From positions 1,054,001-1,118,000 of the forward strand of contig NZ_CP073695.1 of NCBI RefSeq assembly GCF_018228765.1: 64,000 nt of DNA, written 5' to 3'. Under the pieces are notes generated by a model. The model made no database searches and was not told where the DNA came from. It saw only the letters and a list, made by a program, of their open reading frames with translations. The position numbers were made by a program, and so were the translations under genes. The DNA comes from Halorubrum ruber (GTDB taxonomy: Archaea > Halobacteriota > Halobacteria > Halobacteriales > Haloferacaceae). Each line of letters starts with the position of its first letter. Within the stretch, counting starts at the first letter, position 1. Positions 51,448 through 60,154 of this stretch are shown piece by piece.

Positions 51448-52434
51448 TCACCAGCGCTGGTGGACGTACTCGCGCACGTGGGCGTCGTACACGTCGCTCG
51501 CCGCCTCGCGCTCGGCGTCGGAGAGCGGGGGCGCCTCGCTCGCGGCCGCGTTCGCTCGGACGTGCTCGGGCGTGGTCGACCCGGGAATCACCGTCGAGAC
51601 GGCGTCGTGGTCGAGGATCCACCGGAGCGCGAACTCGGGTAGCGGGCGGTCGTCCGGCAGGCGCTCGTCGAGTTCGTCGACCGCATCGAGGCCCGCCTCG
51701 AAGGGGACGCCCGCGAACGTCTCGCCCACGTCGAAGGCGTCGCCCTCGCGGTTGTAGTTGCGGTGGTCGTCTTCGGGGAACTCCTCATCGCGCGAGAGCG
51801 CCCCCGTCAGGAGTCCGGACGCGAGCGGCACCCGGCAGATCACGCCCACGTCGCGCGCGGCGGCCTCGTCGAGGAACAGCTCTGCGGGACGCTGTCGGAA
51901 CGGGTTGAAGATGATCTGGACGGTCTCGACGCCGGGGTACTCGATCGCCTTCAGTCCCTCCTCGACGCGCTCGACGCTGACGCCGTAGTTCGCGATCCGA
52001 CCCTCGTCTTCGAGCGTCGCCAGCGCGTCGAACGTCTCCGGCCGGTAGTACACGTCCGTCGGCGGGCAGTGGAGTTGGACCAGGTCCAGCGTGTCCATCT
52101 CGAGGTTCTCCCGCGAGCGGTCGACGAACCGCCGGAGGTTCTCTTCCGTGTAGCCGTCCGCCTCGTGCGGGTCGAGCCGGCGCCCGGCCTTCGTCGCGAC
52201 GGTGACGTCGTCGCTCGCGATCTCCTCGGCCAGAACCTCGCCGACGATCCGCTCGGAGCGACCGTCGCCGTACACGTCCGCGGTGTCGAAGAAGTCGATC
52301 CCGGCGTCGCGGGCGGCCTCGACCGCCGCGACCGCCTCGTTCTCCGTGACCTCGCCCCAGTCGCCGCCGATCTGCCAGGCGCCGTAGCCGACCTCGCTGA
52401 CCTCGCCCACGCCGCCGAGTTCGCGGTGGTTCAT
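51448..52434 (-). CDS. Aldo/keto reductase
   Basis: A 328-residue (beta/alpha)8 oxidoreductase. The catalytic tetrad is in place: Asp and Tyr in FFDTADVYGDG, Lys in VATKAGRR and His in LVQLHCPP. The NADPH-binding end is STVIPGSTTPEHVRANAAA. The substrate is unknown; many haloarchaeal members act on sugar aldehydes. Gene is complete; the start MNHRELGGVGEVSEVG is standard for the family. Repeat copy D starts 95 bp upstream of the start codon. Confidence 0.9.
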   Translation of the reverse strand: MNHRELGGVGEVSEVGYGAWQIGGDWGEVTENEAVAAVEAARDAGIDFFDTADVYGDGRSERIVGEVLAEEIASDDVTVATKAGRRLDPHEADGYTEENLRRFVDRSRENLEMDTLDLVQLHCPPTDVYYRPETFDALATLEDEGRIANYGVSVERVEEGLKAIEYPGVETVQIIFNPFRQRPAELFLDEAAARDVGVICRVPLASGLLTGALSRDEEFPEDDHRNYNREGDAFDVGETFAGVPFEAGLDAVDELDERLPDDRPLPEFALRWILDHDAVSTVIPGSTTPEHVRANAAASEAPPLSDAEREAASDVYDAHVREYVHQRW

Positions 52435-52528
52435 GTCGCCCGGACGTTACCCGGGCGAACGCAAGGGCGTTCCGGAGGCGGCGTCGTGCGATCGGGGTGA
52501 CTTGGCCGACCAACGCTCATAAATAGAG

Positions 52529-52880
52529 CTGCGGTGGCGCGTGCCTGCGAGCGGCCGCCACCGGCGGCCGCGAGGAGCACGCGCGAGGGAGTCGCGAACG
52601 CCCGAAGGGCGTGAGCGACGAGGCTGGGGAGGCGTGAGGCTGCGGTGCTGTGCGGGACGGGACTCAAAGGGGCAGCCGGGAGGGCGGCGCAGGCGACGCA
52701 AGCACCACAGCGAAGGAGCGAACGAAGTGAGCGACTGAGCGAGGAGCGCAGCGAGCGTGCGCCGCCCTCCCGGCTGGGGCTTTGGCGGTGTTCGCCGCAG
52801 ATCTACCAGCAATCATTTATATATAAGCGACTGGGGGTTTAAAAGCGTCTGCCGTCGATTCGCCGAGGACTATTTATAAA
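52529..52880 (+). repeat. Dispersed structured repeat, copy D
   Basis: Fourth full copy. It begins CTGCGGTGGCGCGTGCC, with CATAAATAG at 52518-52526 directly before it. The stem arms are 52673-52691 and 52758-52776, again CAGCCGGGAGGGCGGCGCA with its exact complement and a 66-nt loop. An extra hairpin ACGCCC-GAA-GGGCGT lies upstream. Two trailing units follow (52772 and about 52828), both with TTTATA ends. The last overlaps the stop codon of the aminotransferase gene (52874-52876). No other gene is present in 52435-52873. Confidence 0.86.
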
Positions 52881-53962
52881 ACATCGGCGAGCGCGTCCAT
52901 CGTCTCCTCGACGCGCTCGACGCGCGCGTTGTGGCCCATGTGTCCGACGCGGAGGATGTCCTCGGCGCCGTCACCGAGTCCCGTCGCGAGGATCACGTCG
53001 TACTCCTCGCGCAGTCGCTCCTGAAGCGCCTCGGCCCGCCCGGGCACCTCGAAGGCGGTCACCGTCGGCGAACTCCGTTCGGGGCTCGGCACGGTCTCCA
53101 GCCCCAGCTCCGCGCCGCGCTCGCGACACCGCCGTGCGGCCGCCGCGTGTCGCTCCCGGACCGCGTCGAGCCCCTCGTCGAGCAGGAGCCCGAGGGCCTC
53201 GTCGAGCGCGACGACCTCGGTCGTCAGGTGGGTGTACGGGAACCCGTCGCTCACGTCGCGGAACGGGAGGAAGTTCGCGTACAGTTCGTGCGGGTCGCGC
53301 GCCTCCATCGCGGCCCACGCGCGATCGCTCACCGCGGCGGTCGCGAGCCCCGGCGGCGCGCTGAAACACTTCTGGGAGGCGCCGAGACACACGTCGATCC
53401 GGTCGGTCGGCACCGAGACCCCGCCGAGCGAGGAGACCGCGTCGACGACGGTGAGGATCTCGGAATCCGCGGCCGCGTCAATCCGGTCGAGCGCGGCCTC
53501 GACATCGTTGAGCGTCCCCGTGGGCGTCTCGCAGTGGACCATCGTCGCGAGGTCGAAGTCGGCGCCGTCGGCCGTCAGCGCCTCGTCGAGCGCGTCGAGC
53601 GGGAGCGGCTCGTCGTGATCTGCCGCGACGAGGGTCGCGTCGCCGCCGTACGACTCGACGAAGTCGGCGAACCCCTCGCCGTAGAGCCCGTTCGAGAGAC
53701 AGAGGACCTCGGTGCCCGGCTCGACCAGCGAGGCGACCGCGGCCTCTAACCCCAGAATTCCCTCCCCGCCGAGGGCGACCACGTCGCGCCCGCCTTCGGC
53801 GGCCGGGACGCTCGGGTCGACGCCGTACACCGTCGCGAGCCGGCCCGTGAGTCGGTCGTATATTTCCCGAAACCGCGGGTCCACGTCGGGGTTGATCAGC
53901 TCGCGGGACATCGCGTCGCGCACCGGTTCGGGGACCGCGGTCGGTCCCGGCGTCATGAGCAT
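52874..53962 (-). CDS. Class V aminotransferase (alanine-glyoxylate/serine-pyruvate type)
   Basis: A 362-residue PLP enzyme: LMTPGPTAVPEPVRDAM, then GEGILGLEAAVASLVEPG, the PLP-phosphate block VHCETPTGTLNDV, VVDAVSSLGGV and the Schiff-base Lys in LGASQKCFSAPPG. The family interconverts glyoxylate, glycine, serine, alanine and pyruvate. The start is ATG at 53962; a GGTATATAAAC box at about 53982-53992 fits a leaderless transcript. Its stop codon lies inside the last trailing unit of repeat copy D. Confidence 0.9.
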   Translation of the reverse strand: MLMTPGPTAVPEPVRDAMSRELINPDVDPRFREIYDRLTGRLATVYGVDPSVPAAEGGRDVVALGGEGILGLEAAVASLVEPGTEVLCLSNGLYGEGFADFVESYGGDATLVAADHDEPLPLDALDEALTADGADFDLATMVHCETPTGTLNDVEAALDRIDAAADSEILTVVDAVSSLGGVSVPTDRIDVCLGASQKCFSAPPGLATAAVSDRAWAAMEARDPHELYANFLPFRDVSDGFPYTHLTTEVVALDEALGLLLDEGLDAVRERHAAAARRCRERGAELGLETVPSPERSSPTVTAFEVPGRAEALQERLREEYDVILATGLGDGAEDILRVGHMGHNARVERVEETMDALADVL

Positions 53963-54101
53963 ACGCCTCGGTTCGACCGGCGGTATATAAACGAACCGCG
54001 AAAGCGGCCGTCGAGGCGCCACAGGAGGTCGCTGCGCGGGAGTCGACCGCGGTCGCGGCGCCGACACACTCATATATTTCTGTCGCCTGCGATCCAATAC
54101 G

Positions 54102-54701
54102 ATGATGCTTCCGACCCACGTGCTGGCGGGGATGCTGCTCGCGGCCCCGCTGGTGCGCGCGGCGCCGGAGCTGGCGCCCGTCGGGTTCGCCGCCGGCTTC
54201 CTCGGCGGGCTCCTCCCCGACCTCGACATGTACACCGGCCACCGACGGACGCTCCACTACCCCGTCTACTACTCCGTCTTCGCCGCCCCCGCGCTCCTCG
54301 CGGCCGTGGTGGCCCCGTCGGTACTCTCGGTCGGAATCGCGCTGTTCCTCCTCGGCGCGGCGCTCCACAGCGTCGCCGACATGTACGGGGGCGGCTTAGA
54401 GCTCAGACCGTGGGAAGGGAACTCCGACCGCGCGGTGTACGACCACCACCGAGAGCGGTGGATACCCCCGCGGCGCGGCGTGCGGTACGACGGCGCGGCC
54501 GAGGACCTCGCGCTCTCACTCGGGCTGGCCGTTCCGCTCCTGCTCCTCGTCGACGGCCCCCTCCGAGAGGTCGTGGTCGGGACCCTGGCCGTCGCGGTCG
54601 TGTACACCGTTCTCCGCCGTCGACTCGCGGAGATCGCGGCGGCCGTGATCCCGCTGCTCCCGGCGGCGTTCGACCCGTACCTCCCCGACCGGTATCGGTG
54701 A
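54102..54701 (+). CDS. Membrane-bound metal-dependent hydrolase (YdjM-like)
   Basis: A 199-residue protein with about four membrane segments and the conserved pattern of the YdjM/DUF457 family: MLPTHVLAGMLLAAP (His), GGLLPDLDMYTGHRR (Asp pair and His) and LHSVADMYGGG. The family binds a metal ion, but its substrate is unknown. The first ATG (54102) follows a CATATATTT box by 29 nt. Divergent from the aminotransferase, 139 bp apart. The C-terminal 35 residues form another hydrophobic segment. Confidence 0.8.
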   Translation: MMLPTHVLAGMLLAAPLVRAAPELAPVGFAAGFLGGLLPDLDMYTGHRRTLHYPVYYSVFAAPALLAAVVAPSVLSVGIALFLLGAALHSVADMYGGGLELRPWEGNSDRAVYDHHRERWIPPRRGVRYDGAAEDLALSLGLAVPLLLLVDGPLREVVVGTLAVAVVYTVLRRRLAEIAAAVIPLLPAAFDPYLPDRYR

Positions 54702-54818
54702 GGTCGCGGCCGACGAGCTGCCCTCGACCGTCGGACCGACGCGCTTACTTTTCCCGCCTCGTTTGACCAAATAACAGCCCGCGCCGGCGGCCGTCGGTCC
54801 CGGCGCGCCGAACCCACC

Positions 54819-55847
54819 ATGCAACAGTACCTCGACCTCGTCGACGAGGCGCTCTCGACCGGCACGTACAAGCCGAACCGAACCGGCGTCGACACCATCG
54901 CGACGTTCAGCGGACAGTACACCGTCGACCTCGCGGAGGGCTTCCCCCTCCTGACCACGAAGAAGATGGACGGCTACCGGTGGAACTCCCTCATCCACGA
55001 GGTGCTGTGGTACCTCTCCGGCGAGGAGCACATCCGGAACCTCCGCGAGGAGACGAAGATCTGGGACGCCTGGGCCGACGAGGATGGGAAGCTTGACACC
55101 GCCTACGGTCGGTTCTGGCGCCGCTACCCGGTTCCTGAGCGAGCCGCCGAACTCCCCGGCGAGACGTGGCCAGACGACGCGGACCGCTGGGTCACCGTCG
55201 AGGAGGACGAAGACGGGACGACGCGACGCACCTTCGACCAGATTCAGTACGTCCTCGACACCCTCGAAGAGAACCCCCACTCCCGGCGGATGGTCGTGAA
55301 CGCGTGGCACCCGGCGAATGCCGCCGTCTCCACGCTGCCGCCGTGCCACTACACCTTCGTCGTGAACGTCCAGGACGGCCGGCTCAACCTCCACCTCACG
55401 CAGCGCTCCGGCGACATCGCGCTCGGCGTCCCGTTCAACATCGCGGCGTACGCGCTGCTCGCGAACGCCTTGGCCCAGCGGACCGGCTTCGAAGTTGGCG
55501 AGTTCGGCCACACCGTCGTCGACGCGCACGTCTACTGCGGCCGCGGCGACCGCGGGAAGTGGTACGCCAACAACCTCCGCTACGTTCAGGAGCGCCTCGG
55601 CAACGTCGAGACCAAGGACGACTACCTCGACGTAAAGAGCTGGGTCGAGCGCACCGCCCCCGACGAGCCGAACGGCCAGGAGGGGTACGACCACGTGCCC
55701 GGCCTGCTCGAACAGCTTTCGCGGACGCCCCGCGACCGCCCGCGCATCGAGGTCGCGGACAAGCCGCTCGACGAGCTGACGTACGAGGACGTCGAAGTCG
55801 TCGACTACGACTCCGCGGACGGCATCTCGTTCGCGGTCGCGGAGTGA
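54819..55847 (+). CDS. thyA: Thymidylate synthase
   Basis: A 342-residue ThyA that methylates dUMP to dTMP with methylene-tetrahydrofolate. The catalytic Cys176 is in STLPPCHYTF. Other motifs are the dUMP phosphate-binding RTGVDTIATFSGQ near the N-terminus, QRSGDIALGVPFNIAAYALL and the GDxHVY-type VDAHVYCG. It is longer than the bacterial enzyme because of acidic insertions (about 92-130 and 245-265), as usual in halophiles. Its TGA overlaps the folA ATG (TGATG). Start MQQYLDLVDEALS. Confidence 0.96.
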   Translation: MQQYLDLVDEALSTGTYKPNRTGVDTIATFSGQYTVDLAEGFPLLTTKKMDGYRWNSLIHEVLWYLSGEEHIRNLREETKIWDAWADEDGKLDTAYGRFWRRYPVPERAAELPGETWPDDADRWVTVEEDEDGTTRRTFDQIQYVLDTLEENPHSRRMVVNAWHPANAAVSTLPPCHYTFVVNVQDGRLNLHLTQRSGDIALGVPFNIAAYALLANALAQRTGFEVGEFGHTVVDAHVYCGRGDRGKWYANNLRYVQERLGNVETKDDYLDVKSWVERTAPDEPNGQEGYDHVPGLLEQLSRTPRDRPRIEVADKPLDELTYEDVEVVDYDSADGISFAVAE

Positions 55848-56395
55848 TGGCGGACGCCGACACCCCCGAGCCTGACGGGGACGCCGACCCGGACCTCGTC
55901 CTCGTCGCCGCCGTCGCGGAGAACGGCGTGATCGGCGACGGCGACCGGATGCCGTGGCACTACCCCGCGGACCTGACGCACTTCAAGCGACTGACGACCG
56001 GCCACCCGGTGATCGTCGGCCGGAAGACGTACGAGCGCATCGCCGACCGGATCGGCGGCCCGCTCCCCGACCGGACGAGCGTCGTGTTGACGACTCGCCC
56101 CATCGACGACGCTGACCTCTCCGAGGGCGCGGTCGTCGCGGGCGACCCCGAGACCGCGCTCGAACGCGCGGCCGCGGACGCCGCGGACCGCGGCGTCGAT
56201 GCCGTCTACGTCATCGGGGGCGCGACGGTGTACGAGGCGTACCTCGACCGCGCCGACCGGATGGTCCTCACCGAGATCCCGGAGCGACCCGAGGGCGACA
56301 CGCGGTTCCCGGAGTGGGACCCCGAGGCGTGGACTGAGCGCGAGCGCGAGACCGACGGCGACCTCGCGTTCGTCACCTACGAGCGGCGCGAGTGA
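55847..56395 (+). CDS. folA: Dihydrofolate reductase
   Basis: A 182-residue DHFR that regenerates tetrahydrofolate used up by ThyA. Motifs are LVAAVAENGVIGDGDRMPWH with the active-site acid in PADLTHFKRLT, GRKTYERI and VIGGATVYEAYL (the NADPH glycine pair). An acidic N-terminal tail of about 16 residues precedes the core. The overlap with thyA gives translational coupling of the two steps of the dTMP cycle. Haloarchaea can have one or two DHFRs; this one has the thyA-linked position. Confidence 0.94.
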   Translation: MADADTPEPDGDADPDLVLVAAVAENGVIGDGDRMPWHYPADLTHFKRLTTGHPVIVGRKTYERIADRIGGPLPDRTSVVLTTRPIDDADLSEGAVVAGDPETALERAAADAADRGVDAVYVIGGATVYEAYLDRADRMVLTEIPERPEGDTRFPEWDPEAWTERERETDGDLAFVTYERRE

Positions 56396-56456
56396 CCGCG
56401 GCCGGAGCGGGACCGGACGCCGGGGCGCGCCCCTCCGCTCGCTCCGAGCCCGCGAC

Positions 56457-56873
56457 TCACTCTATGAATCGCGACTCCACGTCGCCAGACGGCATCATAC
56501 ATCGGTCCTTCTTCCCGAACCACCGGTACCGGTTGTCGGCGACGAAGTCGTACACGCGGTCGCGGACCGCCTTGGGCACGTAGCGGAACGGCGAGAGGAG
56601 CCGGTAGCGGCCGCCGAGCCCCGCCGCAATCCGGATGATCGCCGACGACTTCACGTAGCTCTCGCCGTCCTCGATCAGGACGATCGAGTCCAGCTCCTCG
56701 TCCGCGAGGTCGTGTTCGGCCAAGAGGGTCCGCCCCACGTCGGACTGAAGCGAGGCGAACCGGTACTTGCCCTCCGGGTCGCGGGGGAAGATGAACTGTA
56801 CGAACCCGCTACAGAGGTTACAGACGCCGTCGAAGAGAACGACTGCGGCGTCCTCCGGGATGTCCTCGTCCAT
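56457..56873 (-). CDS. DCC-family thiol-disulfide oxidoreductase (DUF393)
   Basis: A 138-residue protein. The DCC signature is DGVCNLCSGFVQF (CxxC), followed by FASLQSDVGRTLLAEHDLA and KSSAIIRIAAGLGGRYRLL. It has a thioredoxin-like fold. In many genomes these proteins sit beside or are fused with HTTM membrane proteins, as here (divergent HTTM gene, 147 bp away), which suggests a shared redox or modification role. A GTG just before the ATG is an alternative start. Confidence 0.85.
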   Translation of the reverse strand: MDEDIPEDAAVVLFDGVCNLCSGFVQFIFPRDPEGKYRFASLQSDVGRTLLAEHDLADEELDSIVLIEDGESYVKSSAIIRIAAGLGGRYRLLSPFRYVPKAVRDRVYDFVADNRYRWFGKKDRCMMPSGDVESRFIE

Positions 56874-57020
56874 CACCTGTCGGACGTACGCGGCCGTCGC
56901 AGTTCAGGATTCCGGTGGGGCCGACGCTCGTCCCGCGGACGCCCGAGATGGAGGCGGCCCCGTCGCACGGAAAACTTATATCGGTCCCTCGGTGTCTCCA
57001 ACAAGTTGGATCAAAAGAGC

Positions 57021-58685
57021 ATGGCTGGAAACCCCTCCGCCTCGACCGTCCGGTCGCGGCTCACCGCCGCCGTTCGACGGCTCGCGGCCGCGGTCGCCGC
57101 GCGAGTCTCGGTCGACCTGCGGGCGCTCGCCGCGTTCCGGATCGGGCTCGGAGCCCTGGTGATCGCCGACCTGCTCCTCCGCTCGCGCTCGTTGACCGCC
57201 TTCTACACCGATTACGGCGTGCTACCGCGCCGCGCGTTCTTCTCGGACTACTCGGGGAACTACTCGCTACACGCGCTCTCCGGCGAACCGTGGGCCGTCG
57301 GCCTGCTGTTCGCGCTGGCCGGCGCCTTCGCCCTCGCGCTGGTCGTCGGGTACCGAACGCGGCTCGTGACGCTCGTCTCGTGGGTGCTGCTGGTCTCGCT
57401 ACACGCCCGGAACCCGATGGTGTTGAACTCGGGCGACACCCTCCTTCGGCTGCTGCTCTTCTGGAGCGTCTTCCTCCCGCTCGGCGCCCGCTGGTCGCTC
57501 GACGCCGTCAGGCGAGCGGACCGGGGAGCCGGCGCGGCGTCCGCCGCCGACTCCGCGCCGGGCGATACCGACGGGGACCCCCCGACGCCGGGACCGGCGG
57601 GGGGCGCCGTGGCGAGCGTCGCCACGATGGCGGTCCTGCTGCAGATACTGGTGATGTACCTGACGAACTCCGTCCACAAGTACGCGAGCGACGTCTGGAT
57701 GAGCGGGGAGGCGGTCGCGTACGTCATGCAGGCCGACCAGTTCACCTACCTCCTCGGCAACTACCTCGCCGAGTTCACCGGACTCCTGCGGATGTTCACG
57801 CTCCTGTGGGTCGCCCTGCTGTTCGCGTCGCCGCTGTTGCTCCTGCTCACGGGGATTCCGCGCGCCGCCCTCGCCTCGATGTTCGTTGGGATGCACCTCG
57901 GGATGGCGGTCACGATACGGGTCGGCCTCTTCCCGATCGTCGTCGTCGTCGGCTTCCTTCCGTTCCTCCAGACGCCCGTCTGGGACGCCCTGGAGCGCGG
58001 CGTCGACCGACTGGGCTGGTCGGCGGCGCTCGCTCGCTGGCGAGACCGCTTCGAATCCCTGGCGAGGACGGCCCTCTCGGCCGGCGCGTCGCTCCCCCGA
58101 CCGGCGCCGTCGGAGCGTATCGGTGACTTCCGCGGTAGCGACCTCGCCGCGGGTCTCTCCCGCGGACGCGTCCTCTTCTCGACGGTCCTGCCGTACGTCT
58201 TCCTCGTGTTGATCCTCCTGTCGAGCGCGGCGTCGGTCGGCTACGCCGAGGTTCCGGAGCCCGCCGGCGACGCCTTGGACGCCGCCGAGATGGACCAGTC
58301 GTGGCAGATGTTCGCGCCAGACCCGATCCGCACGACGCGGTGGTACGTCGCGGCGGGCACGCTCGAGGACGGCACCCAACGGGACGTGTTCCGCGACGCC
58401 CCGGTCACCTTCGACAGGCCGGCGCGCGCGGAGACCACCTATCCGACCTCGCGCTGGCGGAAGTACCTGAAGAACGTCTACGGCGCCGACAACGAGAACC
58501 ACCGCTCGTACCTCGCGAACTACCTCTGCGGGGAGTGGAACCGCACCCACGAGACGGCCGTCGAGAACGTGACCGTCTACCAGTCGTACGAGCGAACGAA
58601 CCCCTACAACGGGACGGTCGAGGCCGCGGACCGGTTCGAGCTGATCGAGTACGACTGCTCGGGCGAGCTCGTCCAGAACGCGTGA
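57021..58685 (+). CDS. HTTM-domain membrane protein (gamma-carboxylase-like)
   Basis: A 554-residue protein with about ten hydrophobic segments. The first part matches HTTM: LRALAAFRIGLGALVIADLLL, then YTDYGVLPRRAFFSDY, RNPMVLNSGDTLLRLLLFWSVFLPLG and the late STVLPYVFLVLILLSSA. HTTM is the membrane half of vitamin-K-dependent gamma-carboxylase; archaeal members have unknown activity. The last 130 residues are extracytoplasmic (SWQMFAPDPIRTTRWYVAAG, NVTVYQSYERTNPYNG). The ATG at 57021 follows ACTTATATC by about 45 nt. The neighbour is a DCC oxidoreductase. Confidence 0.85.
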   Translation: MAGNPSASTVRSRLTAAVRRLAAAVAARVSVDLRALAAFRIGLGALVIADLLLRSRSLTAFYTDYGVLPRRAFFSDYSGNYSLHALSGEPWAVGLLFALAGAFALALVVGYRTRLVTLVSWVLLVSLHARNPMVLNSGDTLLRLLLFWSVFLPLGARWSLDAVRRADRGAGAASAADSAPGDTDGDPPTPGPAGGAVASVATMAVLLQILVMYLTNSVHKYASDVWMSGEAVAYVMQADQFTYLLGNYLAEFTGLLRMFTLLWVALLFASPLLLLLTGIPRAALASMFVGMHLGMAVTIRVGLFPIVVVVGFLPFLQTPVWDALERGVDRLGWSAALARWRDRFESLARTALSAGASLPRPAPSERIGDFRGSDLAAGLSRGRVLFSTVLPYVFLVLILLSSAASVGYAEVPEPAGDALDAAEMDQSWQMFAPDPIRTTRWYVAAGTLEDGTQRDVFRDAPVTFDRPARAETTYPTSRWRKYLKNVYGADNENHRSYLANYLCGEWNRTHETAVENVTVYQSYERTNPYNGTVEAADRFELIEYDCSGELVQNA

Positions 58686-58772
58686 CCGCCGCGCGGTCGC
58701 GGTTCGCTAACCGCCGTCGTGGGCTCTCGCTGCCGTAAGCTACCGCTCCGGTCCGCTACCGCTGCCGTGAGC

Positions 58773-59654
58773 TCACTCCTCGAGAACGGTCGACCCGCGC
58801 CCGATCCGGGTCTGGTACGCCCGCGCCTCGATCCCGGCGTCGGCGAAGGCGTCGAGCATCCCGGCGGCGACGTCGCGGCGGTCGCGCTCGCGGCAGGCCG
58901 CGATCACCGCGGGGCCGGCGCCGCTGACGGTGACGCCGGTTGCGCCCGCGTCGAAGGCGCGCTCGCGGACGTCGTCGTAGCCGGTGATCAGGCGGGCGCG
59001 CTCGGGCGTGACCACGGGGTCGCTCATGCCGAGGCCGACGAGGTCGGGGTCCGAGCGGCACATGCCGATCGCGAGCGTCGCGGCGTTGCCGACGGTCTCG
59101 ACTAACTCCTCCATCGAGGCGGTCTCCGGGACGACCCGGCGCGCGTCGCGGGTCGAGACCGCCACGTCGGGGAGACAGACGACCAGCGGGATCGCGGCGT
59201 CGACCGACCGGGTTCCCTCCGCGGTCGTCACGGTGAACCCGCCGAGGATCGAGGGGGCGACGTTGTCGGCGTGCGCGACCCCGGAGACGACGGCCTCGCC
59301 CTCGGCGGCGATCGGGACCAGCTCCTCCCGGGAGCGCCCGCGGTCGTACAGCCGGTTGAGCGCGACCGCGGCGCCCGCGGCGCTCGCGGCCGAGGAGCCG
59401 AGCCCGGAGGCCGGGCGCACGCCCTTGTCGATGTGGATGCGCGCGGGCGCGTCGAGCGCCTCGACGACGGCACCGACGGTGTTCTTCTCGGGGTCCTCCG
59501 GGATGTACTGCGCGCCGACGCCCGTGACCTCGATCGTCGTCTCGGCCGCCTTCTCGACGGTGACGACGTCCGCCGGCCGCGAGAGGGCCGCCCCGAACAC
59601 GTCGAAGCCGCTCCCGAGGTTCGCGCTCGTCGCGGGGGCCCGTACCGTTACCAT
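58773..59654 (-). CDS. thrB: Homoserine kinase
   Basis: A 293-residue GHMP kinase. It starts VTVRAPATSANLGSGFDVFG and has the ATP loop RPASGLGSSAASAAGAAVAL, the C-terminal TVSGAGPAVIAAC and HADNVAPSILGG in the middle. It phosphorylates homoserine for threonine synthesis. The start is ATG at 59654; the longer frame to 60077 runs over the neighbouring gene and is a shadow. No other threonine genes are nearby. Confidence 0.94.
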   Translation of the reverse strand: MVTVRAPATSANLGSGFDVFGAALSRPADVVTVEKAAETTIEVTGVGAQYIPEDPEKNTVGAVVEALDAPARIHIDKGVRPASGLGSSAASAAGAAVALNRLYDRGRSREELVPIAAEGEAVVSGVAHADNVAPSILGGFTVTTAEGTRSVDAAIPLVVCLPDVAVSTRDARRVVPETASMEELVETVGNAATLAIGMCRSDPDLVGLGMSDPVVTPERARLITGYDDVRERAFDAGATGVTVSGAGPAVIAACRERDRRDVAAGMLDAFADAGIEARAYQTRIGRGSTVLEE

Positions 59655-59797
59655 GGCGGGGAGTGTCTCCCGGGGGGCAAAAAGGAGCGGGATCGAACAG
59701 AACGACGGCGGGGCCGTTCGCGGTCTGCGAAAGAGAAGGAGAGGGGACGCGTCGAGGCGGTTCGGTCGAGCGCTCCGTTCGGCGACGTTCGGCCGCG

Positions 59798-60046
59798 TCA
59801 GCGGGCCATCGTCCACAGCAGCGTGCCGACCAAGACGAGCGGGATGCCGAGGAGAATGAAGGTCGGCGGCATCGTCGTGTACGGCGCCATCAGGAAGACG
59901 ACCCCGAAGACGGCCAGAATCGACGCGATGACCTTCTGTGACTTCAGCGGCGCTGCCCCCAGGAGCGACACGAGGAGCCCGAACAGGACGATGTGCCCGA
60001 GGTGGTAGTTGAGCAGGAACGTGTCGATGACCAGCGGCGAGAGCAT
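59798..60046 (-). CDS. Small two/three-helix membrane protein
   Basis: An 82-residue protein with three hydrophobic stretches (HIVLFGLLVSLLGAAPL, VIASILAVFGVVFLMAPY, FILLGIPLVLVGTLLWTMA) joined by short loops. It has the look of conserved haloarchaeal hypothetical membrane proteins. No function is known to me. It is divergent from the DUF389 gene. The stretch 59655-59797 between it and thrB shows nothing identifiable. Confidence 0.7.
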   Translation of the reverse strand: MLSPLVIDTFLLNYHLGHIVLFGLLVSLLGAAPLKSQKVIASILAVFGVVFLMAPYTTMPPTFILLGIPLVLVGTLLWTMAR

Positions 60047-60154
60047 TCTTGGCTGGAGGTGCGAGCGATTCGCGCATTAAAGTTCCGTTTCTCGTGGCCG
60101 GCGCCCGCCGATCGCGTGCCGATCTTATAAGAGCCGTCGGTGCGACCGGGGACC

